A stretch of DNA of 64,000 nt from positions 930,001-994,000 of the forward strand of contig CAVTIV010000019.1 of the NCBI GenBank assembly GCA_963734865.1. The letters run 5' to 3'. The notes beneath the pieces were generated by a model, which saw only the letters and a list, made by a program, of their open reading frames with translations, did no database searches and was not told the DNA's origin. This DNA comes from CBDCUW01 sp963734865 (GTDB taxonomy: Bacteria > Planctomycetota > Planctomycetia > Pirellulales > Pirellulaceae). Positions 16,928-27,241 of this stretch are shown here, piece after piece. Within the stretch, counting starts at the first letter, position 1, and the number at the start of each line of letters is the position of its first letter. The position numbers and the translations under genes are program-made.

Positions 16928-19422
16928 TGAATTGTCACCACACGCGGCCAGCGTGTCGCGTCGCCCGAACGCTGGCAATCATCGTTAGCCTGTTTGTCTT
17001 GCACGTCGGGCCCTCTGGTTCGTCGGCGGACGAACCGATCGCGATTCGCATCGAAAACGGTCAGCCGGGGGCCACCACCAAATTGGTCGGCCGCGACGCA
17101 AGGTTGCAGTTGATCGTGTCCGCCGATTTTGGCGACGGCGACCAGCGCGACTGGACACGCGCGGTGACGTTCAAGACCGAGCCGGCGGATGTGATCCGTA
17201 TCGACGATGCGTTGGTGACGCCCCTGGCCAATGGTTCGGTCAAGCTGATCGCAAGCGATCCATCAGGACAACTTGCCGAGACGATGATCGAAGTCAGCGG
17301 TGTCGACGATCACATTCCCACCAGCTTTCCCGGCCAGGTGGTTCCGATTTTCACCAAGTTGGGATGCAACAGTGGTGGCTGCCATGGCAAGGCGGCCGGC
17401 CAAAACGGGTTCCGGCTATCGTTGCTCGGCTTCGAGCCCCGCGAAGATTACGAACATCTCGTCAAAGAGTCGCGTGGACGACGAGTCTCACCTGCTGCAC
17501 CCGACCGCAGTCTGCTGCTACTCAAGGCGATCAACGCCTCGCCGCACGGCGGCGGACAACGGTTGGCTGAGGATACGCACGAGTATCGTCTGCTCCGCCG
17601 CTGGATCGCCCAAGGCTTGCCCTATGGCAGTGGCGACGAACCGAGCGTCACGTCGATCGACATTTTCCCCAAGCAGCGGCGATTGCCCAGCAGCGCCAGC
17701 CAACAGCTATCGGTCGTCGCAAACTTCTCCGATGGGTCAAGCGAAGATGTGACCCGCGCGGCGTTGTATGAATCGAACGACTCGGAAATGGCCGATGTCA
17801 CAACCACCGGCCTGGTCAAGCTTGGTGATTTGGCCGGCGACGTCGCCATCATGGCGCGATACCAAGGTCATGTGACCGTGTTTCGCGCAGACATTCCGAT
17901 GCAGGCCGCCGCAGACGCTTGGGACAGCGATCGTGCGCCCCAGCCTCGAAACGTTGTCGATACATTTGTCTTCAAAAAGCTTCGATCGCTTGGCATTCCG
18001 CCATCGGCTCCCTGTGACGATGCGACGTTCCTGAGACGAGCCACGTTGGATATCACCGGACGAATACCGACGCTGGAAGAAACGGCTGATTTCCTCGCCG
18101 ACACCAGTCCCGAAAAGCGAGATGCGCTCATCGATCGTCTGTTGGACAGTGACGAGTATTCCGAGTTTTTTGCCGGCAAGTGGAATACGATTTTGCGGAA
18201 CCGTCGCAGTGGTGGGGGGCTTCAATTTGCCACGCTTGCGTTTCATGACTGGATCCGCGAAAGCCTGCGGCAAAACAAACCGTACAACGAGTTTGTGCGA
18301 GAAATCATCACTGCCTCGGGAACAGTCGCCAGCAATCCGCCGGTAGTATGGTTTCGCCAGGTTCCCGATATCAACCAGCGGATCGAAGATGCGGCCCAAC
18401 TCTTCTTGGGCCAGCGAATTCAATGCGCACGCTGTCACCATCACCCCTACGAGAAGTGGAGTCAGGGTGACTATGCACAAATGTCTGCCTTCTTCTCGAC
18501 CGTTGCCAAGAAGAATGGCCGTGACCCGAGTGAGCCAGTGTTCTTTGCCCGCGTCGGTGGCGCCTCGGCGCAACACCCCAAAACCGGACAATCACTGGCA
18601 CCGGCCGGCTTGGACAGCGAGACAATGTCCATCGATGGCAGCGACGATCCACGTTCGGCGCTGGCCGATTGGATGGTTGATCCGGCAAATCCGTTCTTTG
18701 CCCGAGCGCTGGCCAATCGGTACTGGAAGCATTTCATGGGCCGGGGTCTGGTCGAACCCGAGGACGATCTTCGCGTCACCAATCCGCCATCCAATCCGGA
18801 ACTGCTCGACGGACTTGCTCAATCGTTTGTTGATTCGCAGTACGACCTGAAGGCGCTCGTTCGTTTGATCGTTCAATCGAAGACCTATTCCTTTGGCAGT
18901 GACGCGTTGGAGGACAATCTAGGTGATCGACGCAGCTATGCTCGCTACTATCCGCAACGTCTTGGCGCCGAGGTCTTGCTTGACGCGGTAGACCATGTCA
19001 CCGGTACGCCAACGCGGTTCGAGGGAATGCCACCGGGAACACGGGCGATCGCCTTGCCCGATACCGGGTTTGCGTCCTACTTTTTGGATGTCTTCGGACA
19101 ACCCGACTCGTCCACCGCCTGCGAGTGTGAGCGGTCCCAAGAGGCAAACTTGGCGCAGAGCTTGCACCTGTTGAACTCCGAAGAGATTCAAAAGAAGTTG
19201 TCCAGCGATAGCGGTCGTGCGGCGACGATGGCCGCCGACGACGCGCGGAGCGATGAAGCCAAGGTTCGCGAACTGTATCTGATCGCTCTCAGCCGTCCGC
19301 CCAACGACGAAGAATTGAAAGACACGCTGACCTATTTGGCGGGCAAAACAAATCGCAGAGAAGCATATGAGGACGTCGTTTGGACTTTGATCAACTCCAA
19401 AGAGTTTGTGTTCAACCATTGA
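16927..19422 (+). CDS. DUF1549/DUF1553 (PSD1) planctomycete cytochrome-type protein
   Basis: 831 residues from a GTG that overlaps the DUF1501 stop by one base; the signal peptide follows (VARTLAIIVSLFVLHVG). Order of parts: a Big2-like Ig domain (~30-110), a CX4CH motif GCNSGGCHG (~150) in the planctomycete cytochrome-like domain, a second Big2-like segment (~240-310), DUF1549 (from ~330, FVFKKLRSLGIPPSAPCDDA ... FLRRATLDITGRIPT) containing a classical CARCHHHPYEKW heme motif, then DUF1553 (DWMVDPANPFFARALANRYW onward). Exported; thought to bind heme and work with DUF1501 partners on an unknown substrate. An in-frame extension to 16708 overlaps the upstream gene and is rejected. Confidence 0.9.
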   Translation: MNCHHTRPACRVARTLAIIVSLFVLHVGPSGSSADEPIAIRIENGQPGATTKLVGRDARLQLIVSADFGDGDQRDWTRAVTFKTEPADVIRIDDALVTPLANGSVKLIASDPSGQLAETMIEVSGVDDHIPTSFPGQVVPIFTKLGCNSGGCHGKAAGQNGFRLSLLGFEPREDYEHLVKESRGRRVSPAAPDRSLLLLKAINASPHGGGQRLAEDTHEYRLLRRWIAQGLPYGSGDEPSVTSIDIFPKQRRLPSSASQQLSVVANFSDGSSEDVTRAALYESNDSEMADVTTTGLVKLGDLAGDVAIMARYQGHVTVFRADIPMQAAADAWDSDRAPQPRNVVDTFVFKKLRSLGIPPSAPCDDATFLRRATLDITGRIPTLEETADFLADTSPEKRDALIDRLLDSDEYSEFFAGKWNTILRNRRSGGGLQFATLAFHDWIRESLRQNKPYNEFVREIITASGTVASNPPVVWFRQVPDINQRIEDAAQLFLGQRIQCARCHHHPYEKWSQGDYAQMSAFFSTVAKKNGRDPSEPVFFARVGGASAQHPKTGQSLAPAGLDSETMSIDGSDDPRSALADWMVDPANPFFARALANRYWKHFMGRGLVEPEDDLRVTNPPSNPELLDGLAQSFVDSQYDLKALVRLIVQSKTYSFGSDALEDNLGDRRSYARYYPQRLGAEVLLDAVDHVTGTPTRFEGMPPGTRAIALPDTGFASYFLDVFGQPDSSTACECERSQEANLAQSLHLLNSEEIQKKLSSDSGRAATMAADDARSDEAKVRELYLIALSRPPNDEELKDTLTYLAGKTNRREAYEDVVWTLINSKEFVFNH

Positions 19423-19457
19423 GTAGCACCACCGGATCGCAGGCGCTACGTAGAACG

Positions 19458-21568
19458 ATGGTGACGGCCATCCTGGTCGTGTTGGTCGCTTCACCAGCGG
19501 CGGCCCAATTCAACGCGATCGAGCTCAATGCGCTCTCGCGAAGCGGCGGTCAATCGGGTACCGAGTTTGACCTGCGGACCGTTTCCGGAAACCGCCTCGA
19601 CGAAGTCGATCAGCTGCGATTTTCGGATCCACGGATCACGGCGCAGTTGGTCACCACCGATCCGTTGCCGTTGAGCGAAGATCGCGTTGCCAATTACGGA
19701 AACTTCCAAGTCAAGATCGCCCCGGATACGCCTACGGGCAGGTACGAGGTCAGGGCCGTCGGTCGTCACGGGGTATCGAACCCGCCGCCTTTCTGGTTAG
19801 CCAATTGACCAATGTGATGCCGGCGAGCATCAGTCATCTCGCCAGCTCGCCCACGCCAATTGCCTTGAATCAGCTCGTTCATGCGACCTCGACCGGCGCC
19901 GAAATCGATTACTTCTCCCTGCCCCTTGAGTCGGGACAATCGGTGCGCGTTGAGCTGGTGGCGCAGCAGATCGACTCTTGGATGATCGGTCAGCTGGAAG
20001 TGGTCGATCCGCGAGGAAAAATCGTCGTCACGGCCCGAGGAAGCGACGGTTTCGATCCGAGCCTCGAATTCAACGCCGAACAAGCGGGGAACTATCGGCT
20101 CGCCGTCCATGACTTCTTGTATCGCGGCGGTGGCGAGTTTTTCTATCAGCTCACTGCCAGAGTAGGCGAACAGGCCGCGGTGGACTTGATCGGAAGCGGG
20201 AATTTGCCTCGCTGGACAAGCCCACCCAGCGTGACACTTCCTAAGCTTGAACCCGGTGGCGTCGTAAGCGACTCCGGCGTTCAACCGATCACGCCCCCTT
20301 GTGTCATCCGAGCCCTGTTCGACACTCGCGATGATGAAGATGTATACGAATTCACCGCGACCGAAGGTGACCAATATGCCATCGAGCTGCTATCGCACCG
20401 CATCGGCCAACCGACCGATCCGCGATTGGCGGTGCTTCGCGGACAACCTCAGCCCTCGGGCGATCCTACTTTTCAGCAACTGCTGATGGAGGACGATAGT
20501 CAGAATGTTGGCGGATCGGATTTGTCGCTGCTCTCGAAGGATCCGGTGGCAATGTTCAAGGCACCCGCCACAGGCAGCTATCGAATCGTCGTTCGTGATC
20601 TTGATAACGGCGAGACACTGGGCCAGACACAGCAATACGTGCTGGTCATCCGCACTCCGATGCCGCGATTCGATTTGCTTGCCTACAGGCCGTTTCCCGA
20701 TAAGGACACGAATCAATCACGAAACTTTGGATCCAAGCTGTTTCGTGGCGGTAGCGAAGCGATCCGTATTCTGGCGGTCCGTCACGACGGTTGGTCGGGC
20801 CCGATCGAGATCTCCGTCAACGGACTTCCCGCTGGCGTCCGTTGTCCGCCGGCGACCATCGCCGCCAATCAAAAAGAAACGCAAGTCAGCTTGGTTGCCT
20901 CGGATGATGCTGCAGCCTGGAGCGGTGCCGTTGAGGTCACCGGAAAGGCAGTCGTCAACGGGCAAGAGATGGTGCGTACGGCGACACCCGCTGTGATTTC
21001 GGGGGGTCGTGCCCACTCGCGCGATTTCGTCCACTCGCGGCTGTCATTCGACCTGCTGATATCGGTTTCCGATGCCGACGTCGCCCCTGTCTCAACGCAG
21101 GTTGGTGATCAAAACCCGCTGGAAGTAAAAAAAGGTGCCTCGCTGCAGCTGCCGATCAAGTTGACGCGGCGCGACGGTGGAAAGGCGGCCTGCGTGCTGC
21201 GACCCCGTGATTTGCCGCCCGGCGTGACCGCTGGCGACGTGACGATCGCGGCCGACAAGGCCGAAGGCACACTGGAATTGAAGGTCGCTGCCAATGCCGC
21301 CGTCGGAATCTATTCGCTGTGGCTGCAAGCGGAAACTAAAATCAAGGTCAAGCCAAACCCGCAAGCTCTCCAGCGTGCCGAGCAATACCGGTCCCACCTG
21401 CAACAACTGAAAGACGATCCAACTCAAGCAGCCAACCTGGAATCGATCACAGCGGCCATCACCTTGGCCGATGGTCGCGTCGAGGCGGCCAAGGCCGCTG
21501 CCAAGGAACAAGAGTTGACCGTCTACATTCCCTCCCCCCACGTGACCATCCGAGTCGTTGACCCATGA
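19458..21568 (+). CDS. PPC-domain (pre-peptidase C-terminal) exported protein, frameshifted
   Basis: Third gene of the DUF1501 set. The ATG at 19458 gives the signal peptide MVTAILVVLVASPAAAQ; a TTG at 19419 overlapping the upstream stop (TTGA) is the alternative. The N-terminal domain (NALSRSGGQSGTEFDLRTVS ... GRYEVRAVGRHGVSNP) leads in the family to PPC domains, but the frame breaks after GVSNPPPF and continues one frame over as FLVSQLTNVMPASI. Removing one C near 19783-19790 restores it. Two PPC-like modules follow (EIDYFSLPLESGQSVRVEL; DVYEFTATEGDQYAIELL) and a C-terminal Ig-like part. About 702 residues. Non-enzymatic, probably part of a periplasmic assembly with its neighbours. Confidence 0.8.
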
Positions 21569-24500
21569 TCATGTCCTCTCCTATCACCAGCAAATTCTTG
21601 CCGCTGGTCGCATTCATGCTGCTGATGACCATTCCTGCCAAGGCCCAAGAACTGCCTTTGCCAGTCTCGGAAATCAGTCGCAGTGAACCGGTCGATTTTG
21701 ACAAAGAGATCGTTCCGCTGCTGAAACAGAACTGTTTGGCATGCCACCATGCGAAGGAACCCGAAGGCGGGCTGAATCTCGAGACGCACGAGGGGATCTT
21801 GAAAGGGGGTGACTCGGGTAAAGGCGTCACGCCAAAAGATGTCGCGGCAAGCTTGCTGATGACGCGAGCGACCGGCGCCGAAGAGCCTTTGATGCCGCCG
21901 GACGACAATAGCGTCGGCGCAAAACCGTTCACGCCCGAAGAACTCGGTTTGATCCAGCTGTGGATCCAGCAGGGTGCCGTCGGCGGCCAGGCAATGACAG
22001 CCCAGCCCATCGATTGGCAACCGATCCCGGAAACGATCCGGACGATCTATGCGATGGATATATCGGCCGACGGTCGATTCGTTGCAGCGGGTCGAGGAAA
22101 TCGGGTTGAGGTTTTCGACCTGCAGGCGCAAACCGAGGTGGCACAACTTGTCGACCCAAATCTGACGGAAAGGGCCGCTGGTGAAGTCGCGGACATCGAT
22201 TTGATCCAATCGATCGCATTTGCCCCCGATGGCAATCGAATCGCAACCGGTGGCTATCGAACGGTCAAGCTTTGGCGAAAAGCACATGATCGAATTCCCT
22301 TGAACGGGACACCGCTGTCGGCTGCGGCAGGTCGCATCGCCGCCAACGCCGACCGCACGGCGTTGGCAATGGTCAACGCGATCGGAGACGTTGAATTGCG
22401 GACCGTCGACGGTGCTGAGCTGTTGCAGACGCTGACCAGCGACGCCGATCGCGTCACCGGATTGGCTTGGGCTGGCGATCGAATCTTCACCTGTGACGAA
22501 GGTGGCCGGGTCGTGATCTGGCAGGCATCGACCGGCACCAAGCTGGCGACCGCCCAATCCAACGCACCGCTGCACGAACTCTCGTCGACCCAGGACGGCA
22601 ATGCGTTGGTGGCAATCAACGGCCAGCGACAAGTGGCCCTGTGGCGAGTCAAGACGGCAGAAGAATCGAAATCGGTTTTGGAATCGTTCCAGTTGGAAGC
22701 CGCCAAATCGCTGAGCGACGTAACCGCCGCCTTGGTCGTCTCGGCTCCATCCCCGCTGTTGATCGTTGCCAGCGAGTCCGGCGGCGTCCTGCTGATCAAT
22801 TTATCCGACGGAAAACTGGTACGCAAAATCGATCACGGTGCAGCCGTTGATGCGTTGGCCGTCAACAGCGATGCCAGCCAACTGGCAACCGGCGGCCGAG
22901 ACGGCAAGACGCGCACCTGGTCGGTCGCCGACGGCAAGCCGATTGGCACCTTTGAAGGGGGACCGCGCGAGCGAATCCGATTGGCCCACGCGCTGGCCGA
23001 TGCCAACCGCCAACAAGGGACCCTCACTCGCTTGACCGCCAAAACAGCCGAATTGGAGAAAGTGGTTGCTGCGGAAAACGAATCGCTCAAAAAAGTGACC
23101 GAAGAACGTAACAAGGCAACGGAAGCATTGACGGCCGAAGAAAAGAAACGCAGTGATGCCGTGGCAATCGTTCACACGACCGAAACCGTCATCGCCAAGG
23201 CCAAGGTCGATAGTGAGCAAGCTGCTAAAACGATGGAGGCCGCTAAGAAGACACTGGCTGCTGCGCAGGCTGTGTCCGAAAAAATGGCGACCGAGATGCA
23301 GGCGCAAATCGCCGCGCTGACCAGTGCCAACGAAGCGGCTGCCAAGGCTCAACAAGCCATCGATGCGGCAACGAAGCAATTGACTGCCGCCAAGGCCGAT
23401 GCCGAAAAATTGGCTCAGGAAGTTGCCAATCGCAAGGCCGCGATCGCCAAAGCCAACGAGGATGCCACAAAAGCTCAGCAACAAATCGATGCCGCCAACA
23501 AATCGATAGCGGATGCCAAGCTGGTCTCTGAAAAATCGGCGAAGGAGTTGGAGGAGCAGAAGAAAGCGGTTGCTGCTGCGGAAGAAGCGAAAAAGAAAAG
23601 CGAAGCTGAATTGGCAAAACGGCAACAAGCATTCGACACGGCAACCTTGGCACAACAGCGCGCGGTCGCGGCGATCCCCGAGCATCAAGCGTTCATCGAA
23701 GTAGAAAATCGACGCAAGATTGTTCTCGACCAACAACTCGCCAGCATCCAGCAACGGGCGGCCGATCCGGACAACGCCGTCGTCGCAGTCGCCTTCAACA
23801 ATGACAGCCAGCAGATCGCAACGGTGCATTACGATGCGACGGTTCGCGTCTATCGAACTTCCGATGGCATTCCAACGTTTGCTTTTCCAGCTTCGGACAA
23901 TGGCTTTCCGCTGTCGGCGGTCATGTTCCAACCGGACCAGACACTTTGTGCATATCGTCAATCCGGAGCACCGTCGCTTTGGCCGCTGCAGTCGCGATGG
24001 CAGCTGGAACGCACGATCGGTTCAACAGACGACTCGCCGATCAGTGACCGTGTGACCGCGTTAGATTTCCATCCCGATGGACTGGCGATCGCGGTCGGCA
24101 GCGGCCCACCAAGTCGATCGGGAGAAGTTCAAATTTTCTCGACCAGCAGTGGCCAATTGGTTCGTGACTTTGGCGAGATCCATAGTGACACCGTGTTGGC
24201 TGTCAAGTTTTCGCCCGATGGTCGATCGCTCGCCTCCTCGGCGGCCGACAAAACCGTTCGTTTGCTGGACGTTGCCAGTGGCCAAGTGATCCGTTCGCTC
24301 GAGGGTCATACGCATCACGTCCTGTCAATTGCCTGGCAGGATGATGGGCAAACGATTGCCTCGGCCAGCGCCGATCAAAACGTCAAGGTTTGGAATGTCG
24401 AAACGGGCGAACAACGCCGTACAATCGGGGGATTCCCGAAAGAAATTAACGCAATCGCCTTCGTCGAAACGACCAACCAAATCATCACGGCGTGTGCCGA

Positions 24501-24684
24501 CGGACAGGTCCGGCTGCACAACAGCGGTGATGGTAAGTCATTGAGATCGTACAACGCCGGGGGCGATTTTCTGTTTGCTCTCGCCGTGACCCCCGATGGC
24601 AAGACCCTCGTCGCCGGTGGCCAGAGCGGCACGATTCGCGTTTGGACAATCGCCGATGGAAAATTGATTCACGAGTGGAAGTAG
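21565..24684 (+). CDS. cytochrome-domain/WD40 repeat protein with internal coiled coil
   Basis: 1039 residues, last gene of the set, coupled by an ATGA overlap. Signal peptide 1-27 (ITSKFLPLVAFMLLMTIPAKA). Planctomycete cytochrome domain: CLACHHAKEPEGGLNLETH at ~57-75, ending with PFTPEELGLIQLWIQQGA. WD40 blades then run from ~160 to 480 (SIAFAPDGNRIATGGYRTVK) and again from ~730 to the end (VLAVKFSPDGRSLASSAADK, GHTHHVLSIAWQDDGQTIAS). Between the halves lies a ~230-residue Ala/Lys/Glu-rich coiled coil (~485-720) with repeated A-x-Q-x-x-I-D-A-A segments. Probably a periplasmic scaffold with bound heme; partners are the upstream DUF1501, PSD1 and PPC proteins. Confidence 0.88.
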   Translation: MIMSSPITSKFLPLVAFMLLMTIPAKAQELPLPVSEISRSEPVDFDKEIVPLLKQNCLACHHAKEPEGGLNLETHEGILKGGDSGKGVTPKDVAASLLMTRATGAEEPLMPPDDNSVGAKPFTPEELGLIQLWIQQGAVGGQAMTAQPIDWQPIPETIRTIYAMDISADGRFVAAGRGNRVEVFDLQAQTEVAQLVDPNLTERAAGEVADIDLIQSIAFAPDGNRIATGGYRTVKLWRKAHDRIPLNGTPLSAAAGRIAANADRTALAMVNAIGDVELRTVDGAELLQTLTSDADRVTGLAWAGDRIFTCDEGGRVVIWQASTGTKLATAQSNAPLHELSSTQDGNALVAINGQRQVALWRVKTAEESKSVLESFQLEAAKSLSDVTAALVVSAPSPLLIVASESGGVLLINLSDGKLVRKIDHGAAVDALAVNSDASQLATGGRDGKTRTWSVADGKPIGTFEGGPRERIRLAHALADANRQQGTLTRLTAKTAELEKVVAAENESLKKVTEERNKATEALTAEEKKRSDAVAIVHTTETVIAKAKVDSEQAAKTMEAAKKTLAAAQAVSEKMATEMQAQIAALTSANEAAAKAQQAIDAATKQLTAAKADAEKLAQEVANRKAAIAKANEDATKAQQQIDAANKSIADAKLVSEKSAKELEEQKKAVAAAEEAKKKSEAELAKRQQAFDTATLAQQRAVAAIPEHQAFIEVENRRKIVLDQQLASIQQRAADPDNAVVAVAFNNDSQQIATVHYDATVRVYRTSDGIPTFAFPASDNGFPLSAVMFQPDQTLCAYRQSGAPSLWPLQSRWQLERTIGSTDDSPISDRVTALDFHPDGLAIAVGSGPPSRSGEVQIFSTSSGQLVRDFGEIHSDTVLAVKFSPDGRSLASSAADKTVRLLDVASGQVIRSLEGHTHHVLSIAWQDDGQTIASASADQNVKVWNVETGEQRRTIGGFPKEINAIAFVETTNQIITACADGQVRLHNSGDGKSLRSYNAGGDFLFALAVTPDGKTLVAGGQSGTIRVWTIADGKLIHEWK

Positions 24685-24865
24685 AGTTTTTTCCTGTCAA
24701 TCATTGACCCCGCACGACAATCGGGTTCGCGTCGATTGCTCCGGCGGTCGGCAGGATCGCCCGGATTTGGTAGAATCGTGACCGGCCCTTTGGTGCTTTG
24801 CCTACGAATCGACATTGACAAGGTACTTCTTTTGCTCGTGGACCATTTTGCTCGGGAGACGATCG

Positions 24866-25729
24866 ATGATCCGCTCTGGTGCTGGCTCGGTTTGCTGTTT
24901 GATTGTGCTTGCTGTGGCGACGACGGCTGATGCGCAACTGGTGCGGATCGGCCGATTTGGGGGCGGTGTCCATGTTCGCGCCCTATTCGTTTCCGTAGAT
25001 GTTTTGCCCTGGGGTGGTGGTACCCGCGTCCGCGCACCATTCACTTCGGTCAACACCGGTGTCTACGGCTCCTATCGTTATGGCTACCCGTCTGCCTATT
25101 ACAGCTATCGCGGCTACTACGTACCTGGTTCTGTCATTTACGATCCAGTCCCCGTCTATCCACCGGCCACGGTCTACCCGCCGGTCACGGTTTACCAACC
25201 AGTGCCCGCGTATCCGGCACAGGGAGCCGCTGCCCCGGCGACGAGAGCCGAATCTTTTCGGGTCACCGCCGCAGAGCTGAACGAACGACTCCGCACCTCC
25301 GCGATGCGTCTGAGCGAGAGCTTGTCACGCCGGCGAGATGATGGCGACATTTGGATGAACTACCTGGCCCCCAATCGAATCGTCGATGCGATCGACCATA
25401 ACGCGGACCCGGGAACCGTCCGCGACCTGGTTGCCAATTACGACGGCGTGTCGGCCAACCCGCAATTGGGTTCGATCAGCACGGCAAGTGGCTTCGCAGA
25501 AACGAGAGCCCTGCTGCGGCAATTCGTATCTGTCCCCGTCACCACGGTGCCGGCGGCGCGGATCGCCCCGCCTGTGGATCCATCCACACCGATTGACGAG
25601 CTGCCACCGATTCCTCCCCAGCCCGATACAAAGACGGATTCGTCGGCACCTGCCGAGCCGCCAGTCCCCCAGCCGCCGAGGGATGACCGAAAGGCCGGTT
25701 TGCCCGCCGAGGCACCGACGCCTCTCTGA
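24866..25729 (+). CDS. hypothetical exported Tyr/Pro-rich protein
   Basis: 287 residues from MIRSGAGSVCCLIVLAVATT at 24866 (signal peptide ending ...ADA); the in-frame extension to 24815 is less signal-like. The first part is rich in Gly, Tyr and Pro, with short repeats such as VYPPATVYPPVTVYQPVPAY around residue 95. A compact helical domain follows (~125-230: ELNERLRTSAMRLSESLSRR ... LAPNRIVDAIDHN), then a Pro-rich acidic tail. I know the type as a widespread planctomycete secreted protein without assigned function; the Tyr/Pro-rich part suggests a cell-envelope location. It is convergent with the heme-protein gene that ends at 25843. Confidence 0.7.
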   Translation: MIRSGAGSVCCLIVLAVATTADAQLVRIGRFGGGVHVRALFVSVDVLPWGGGTRVRAPFTSVNTGVYGSYRYGYPSAYYSYRGYYVPGSVIYDPVPVYPPATVYPPVTVYQPVPAYPAQGAAAPATRAESFRVTAAELNERLRTSAMRLSESLSRRRDDGDIWMNYLAPNRIVDAIDHNADPGTVRDLVANYDGVSANPQLGSISTASGFAETRALLRQFVSVPVTTVPAARIAPPVDPSTPIDELPPIPPQPDTKTDSSAPAEPPVPQPPRDDRKAGLPAEAPTPL

Positions 25730-25842
25730 TCCGCAGCGAACGTCGCAACATGGCAGGATGGACAATCAGCAGGAAAAGGATTTGACCAAGAATACGACGG
25801 CCAGATCATGCAACGCCGACGTTCGCGGGTTCCGCTGTCGCA

Positions 25843-27183
25843 TCACAACGATTGACTTGCCTGGGCGACGGAGGAGTGGGGTCGCTGTTTGCCAACATCG
25901 TCAATCCGAAGTTGGAATCCCGGTAGCGTGTCGCAAAGAATCTCGCGTATCGCCTTGCGGTCCTGATCGCCGAGAAAGTCGAATTCGGCTGATTCATCGC
26001 GACCGGTCAGAATCAGTGCCAATTGATTTTCGACATATTCACGAACCTCCACCGGCAGTCCAGCATAGGACGTGGAATGGATCAGGAAGCTGCATGGGTA
26101 TTTGAACAGTCGTGTCTGCAAGTCGAATTGCCTCAGCGATCTGCCGCGGCTGTCTTGGATTCCCTGTTGCTCGAAATTGCGCCGGAAGGATGATGTGCCG
26201 GCAATCGGCGATGTGAATCGCAATTCGTCTTCAAAAAGCATGTATTTGAGCAGTTTGTCACCGGCTGATTTCGTGCGACGCTTGGCCGAGTCGCTGACGT
26301 AATCCTCTGGACGGTCAAGCAGTTTGCTCATGATTTGATCTTGATACGCCGCTCGCCTCGCCTCGTAATTGGCCCGCGTGATCAGGTTGTGCATCTGCGA
26401 CTGATGCTCCAGCACCATCAAGGCAACGATGTCACTGGAATCTGCCAAATAGGGGCTGGTGTCGATCAGGCCATCAAGCTTGGTCAGATTCGCGCCCGGC
26501 TCAACATCGATTGGCGATCGGGAATCTTCTTTGGCGATCGCGTTTCCGAGATGGCGCATCGAGCCATGTGTGCCGGTGACATACCAGCCACCATATCGCT
26601 TGGACAGTTCGGTCGAATGGTCGGTGGTGGTTGTCCCGAGTCCGTAATGCGGAGTCCCATTGATACTGGGGAACACACTGCGGACAAGATAACCAGGCAC
26701 ATTCTGGGTCCGTGAAGATGCATGACAAACAATGCACTGGCCGCGATCTCTGGTGATCACCGGCTTGGCATCCTGATTTTGCTTGATCGAATAAAAGATC
26801 GGACCCTGCTTGGGATCGACCGCGGACAACTCGACGACGTCTCCCTCTTGAACCCATCCAACGTAGACGTCGTCATTGAAGTACAGGGCCCGAGGACGCT
26901 GCGGTGTGATCCGTGAAATCTGCAAACTGGTTTTCGAGAATACCAGCGTCTGGGATGAAACAGGAACATCCAGCTTTTCAAGCAAAGACGAAAGCCATCC
27001 GTTCTTGTCGTCCCATTGAAGCTGTTGGTCATCCGATTCGATCGCCTGGCGAAGTCGCTCGATCGCGTCATCGACAGGGGCGGTATGGTACTCGATCGGG
27101 GGTTGCTCGAAGTCCGATTGGCCGATGGATGCGCGAGGCAAAACCAGCGCAACCAAAACCAGCAAACAACGCGACCCGTTCAT
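25843..27183 (-). CDS. exported c-type heme protein of unknown function
   Basis: 446 residues from MNGSRCLLVLVALVLPRASI (signal peptide) at 27183. A single CxxCH motif, QCIVCHASSRTQ, is at ~155, preceded by a beta-rich region (YVGWVQEGDVVELSAVDPKQ) and followed by an all-helical C-terminal half containing HQSQMHNLITRANYEARRAA and a conserved-looking FLIHSTSYAGLP near the end. The layout recalls exported cytochromes with an extra helical domain; I cannot name the family. It follows the Tll0287-like gene by 58 bases on the same strand and is probably co-transcribed with it, opposite an Rrf2 regulator. A role in redox or NO handling is inferred from this context. Confidence 0.75.
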   Translation of the reverse strand: MNGSRCLLVLVALVLPRASIGQSDFEQPPIEYHTAPVDDAIERLRQAIESDDQQLQWDDKNGWLSSLLEKLDVPVSSQTLVFSKTSLQISRITPQRPRALYFNDDVYVGWVQEGDVVELSAVDPKQGPIFYSIKQNQDAKPVITRDRGQCIVCHASSRTQNVPGYLVRSVFPSINGTPHYGLGTTTTDHSTELSKRYGGWYVTGTHGSMRHLGNAIAKEDSRSPIDVEPGANLTKLDGLIDTSPYLADSSDIVALMVLEHQSQMHNLITRANYEARRAAYQDQIMSKLLDRPEDYVSDSAKRRTKSAGDKLLKYMLFEDELRFTSPIAGTSSFRRNFEQQGIQDSRGRSLRQFDLQTRLFKYPCSFLIHSTSYAGLPVEVREYVENQLALILTGRDESAEFDFLGDQDRKAIREILCDTLPGFQLRIDDVGKQRPHSSVAQASQSL

Positions 27184-27241
27184 CAGAATCTCCCCTCGAT
27201 CCGTTGCCACATGAAGCTCAACAACGCGACTCGCGAACCAC

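Noticed and set aside
22801..23961. 386-codon minus-strand frame
   Set aside because: Shadow of the coiled-coil part of the WD40 gene; low-complexity composition mirrors the sense strand.
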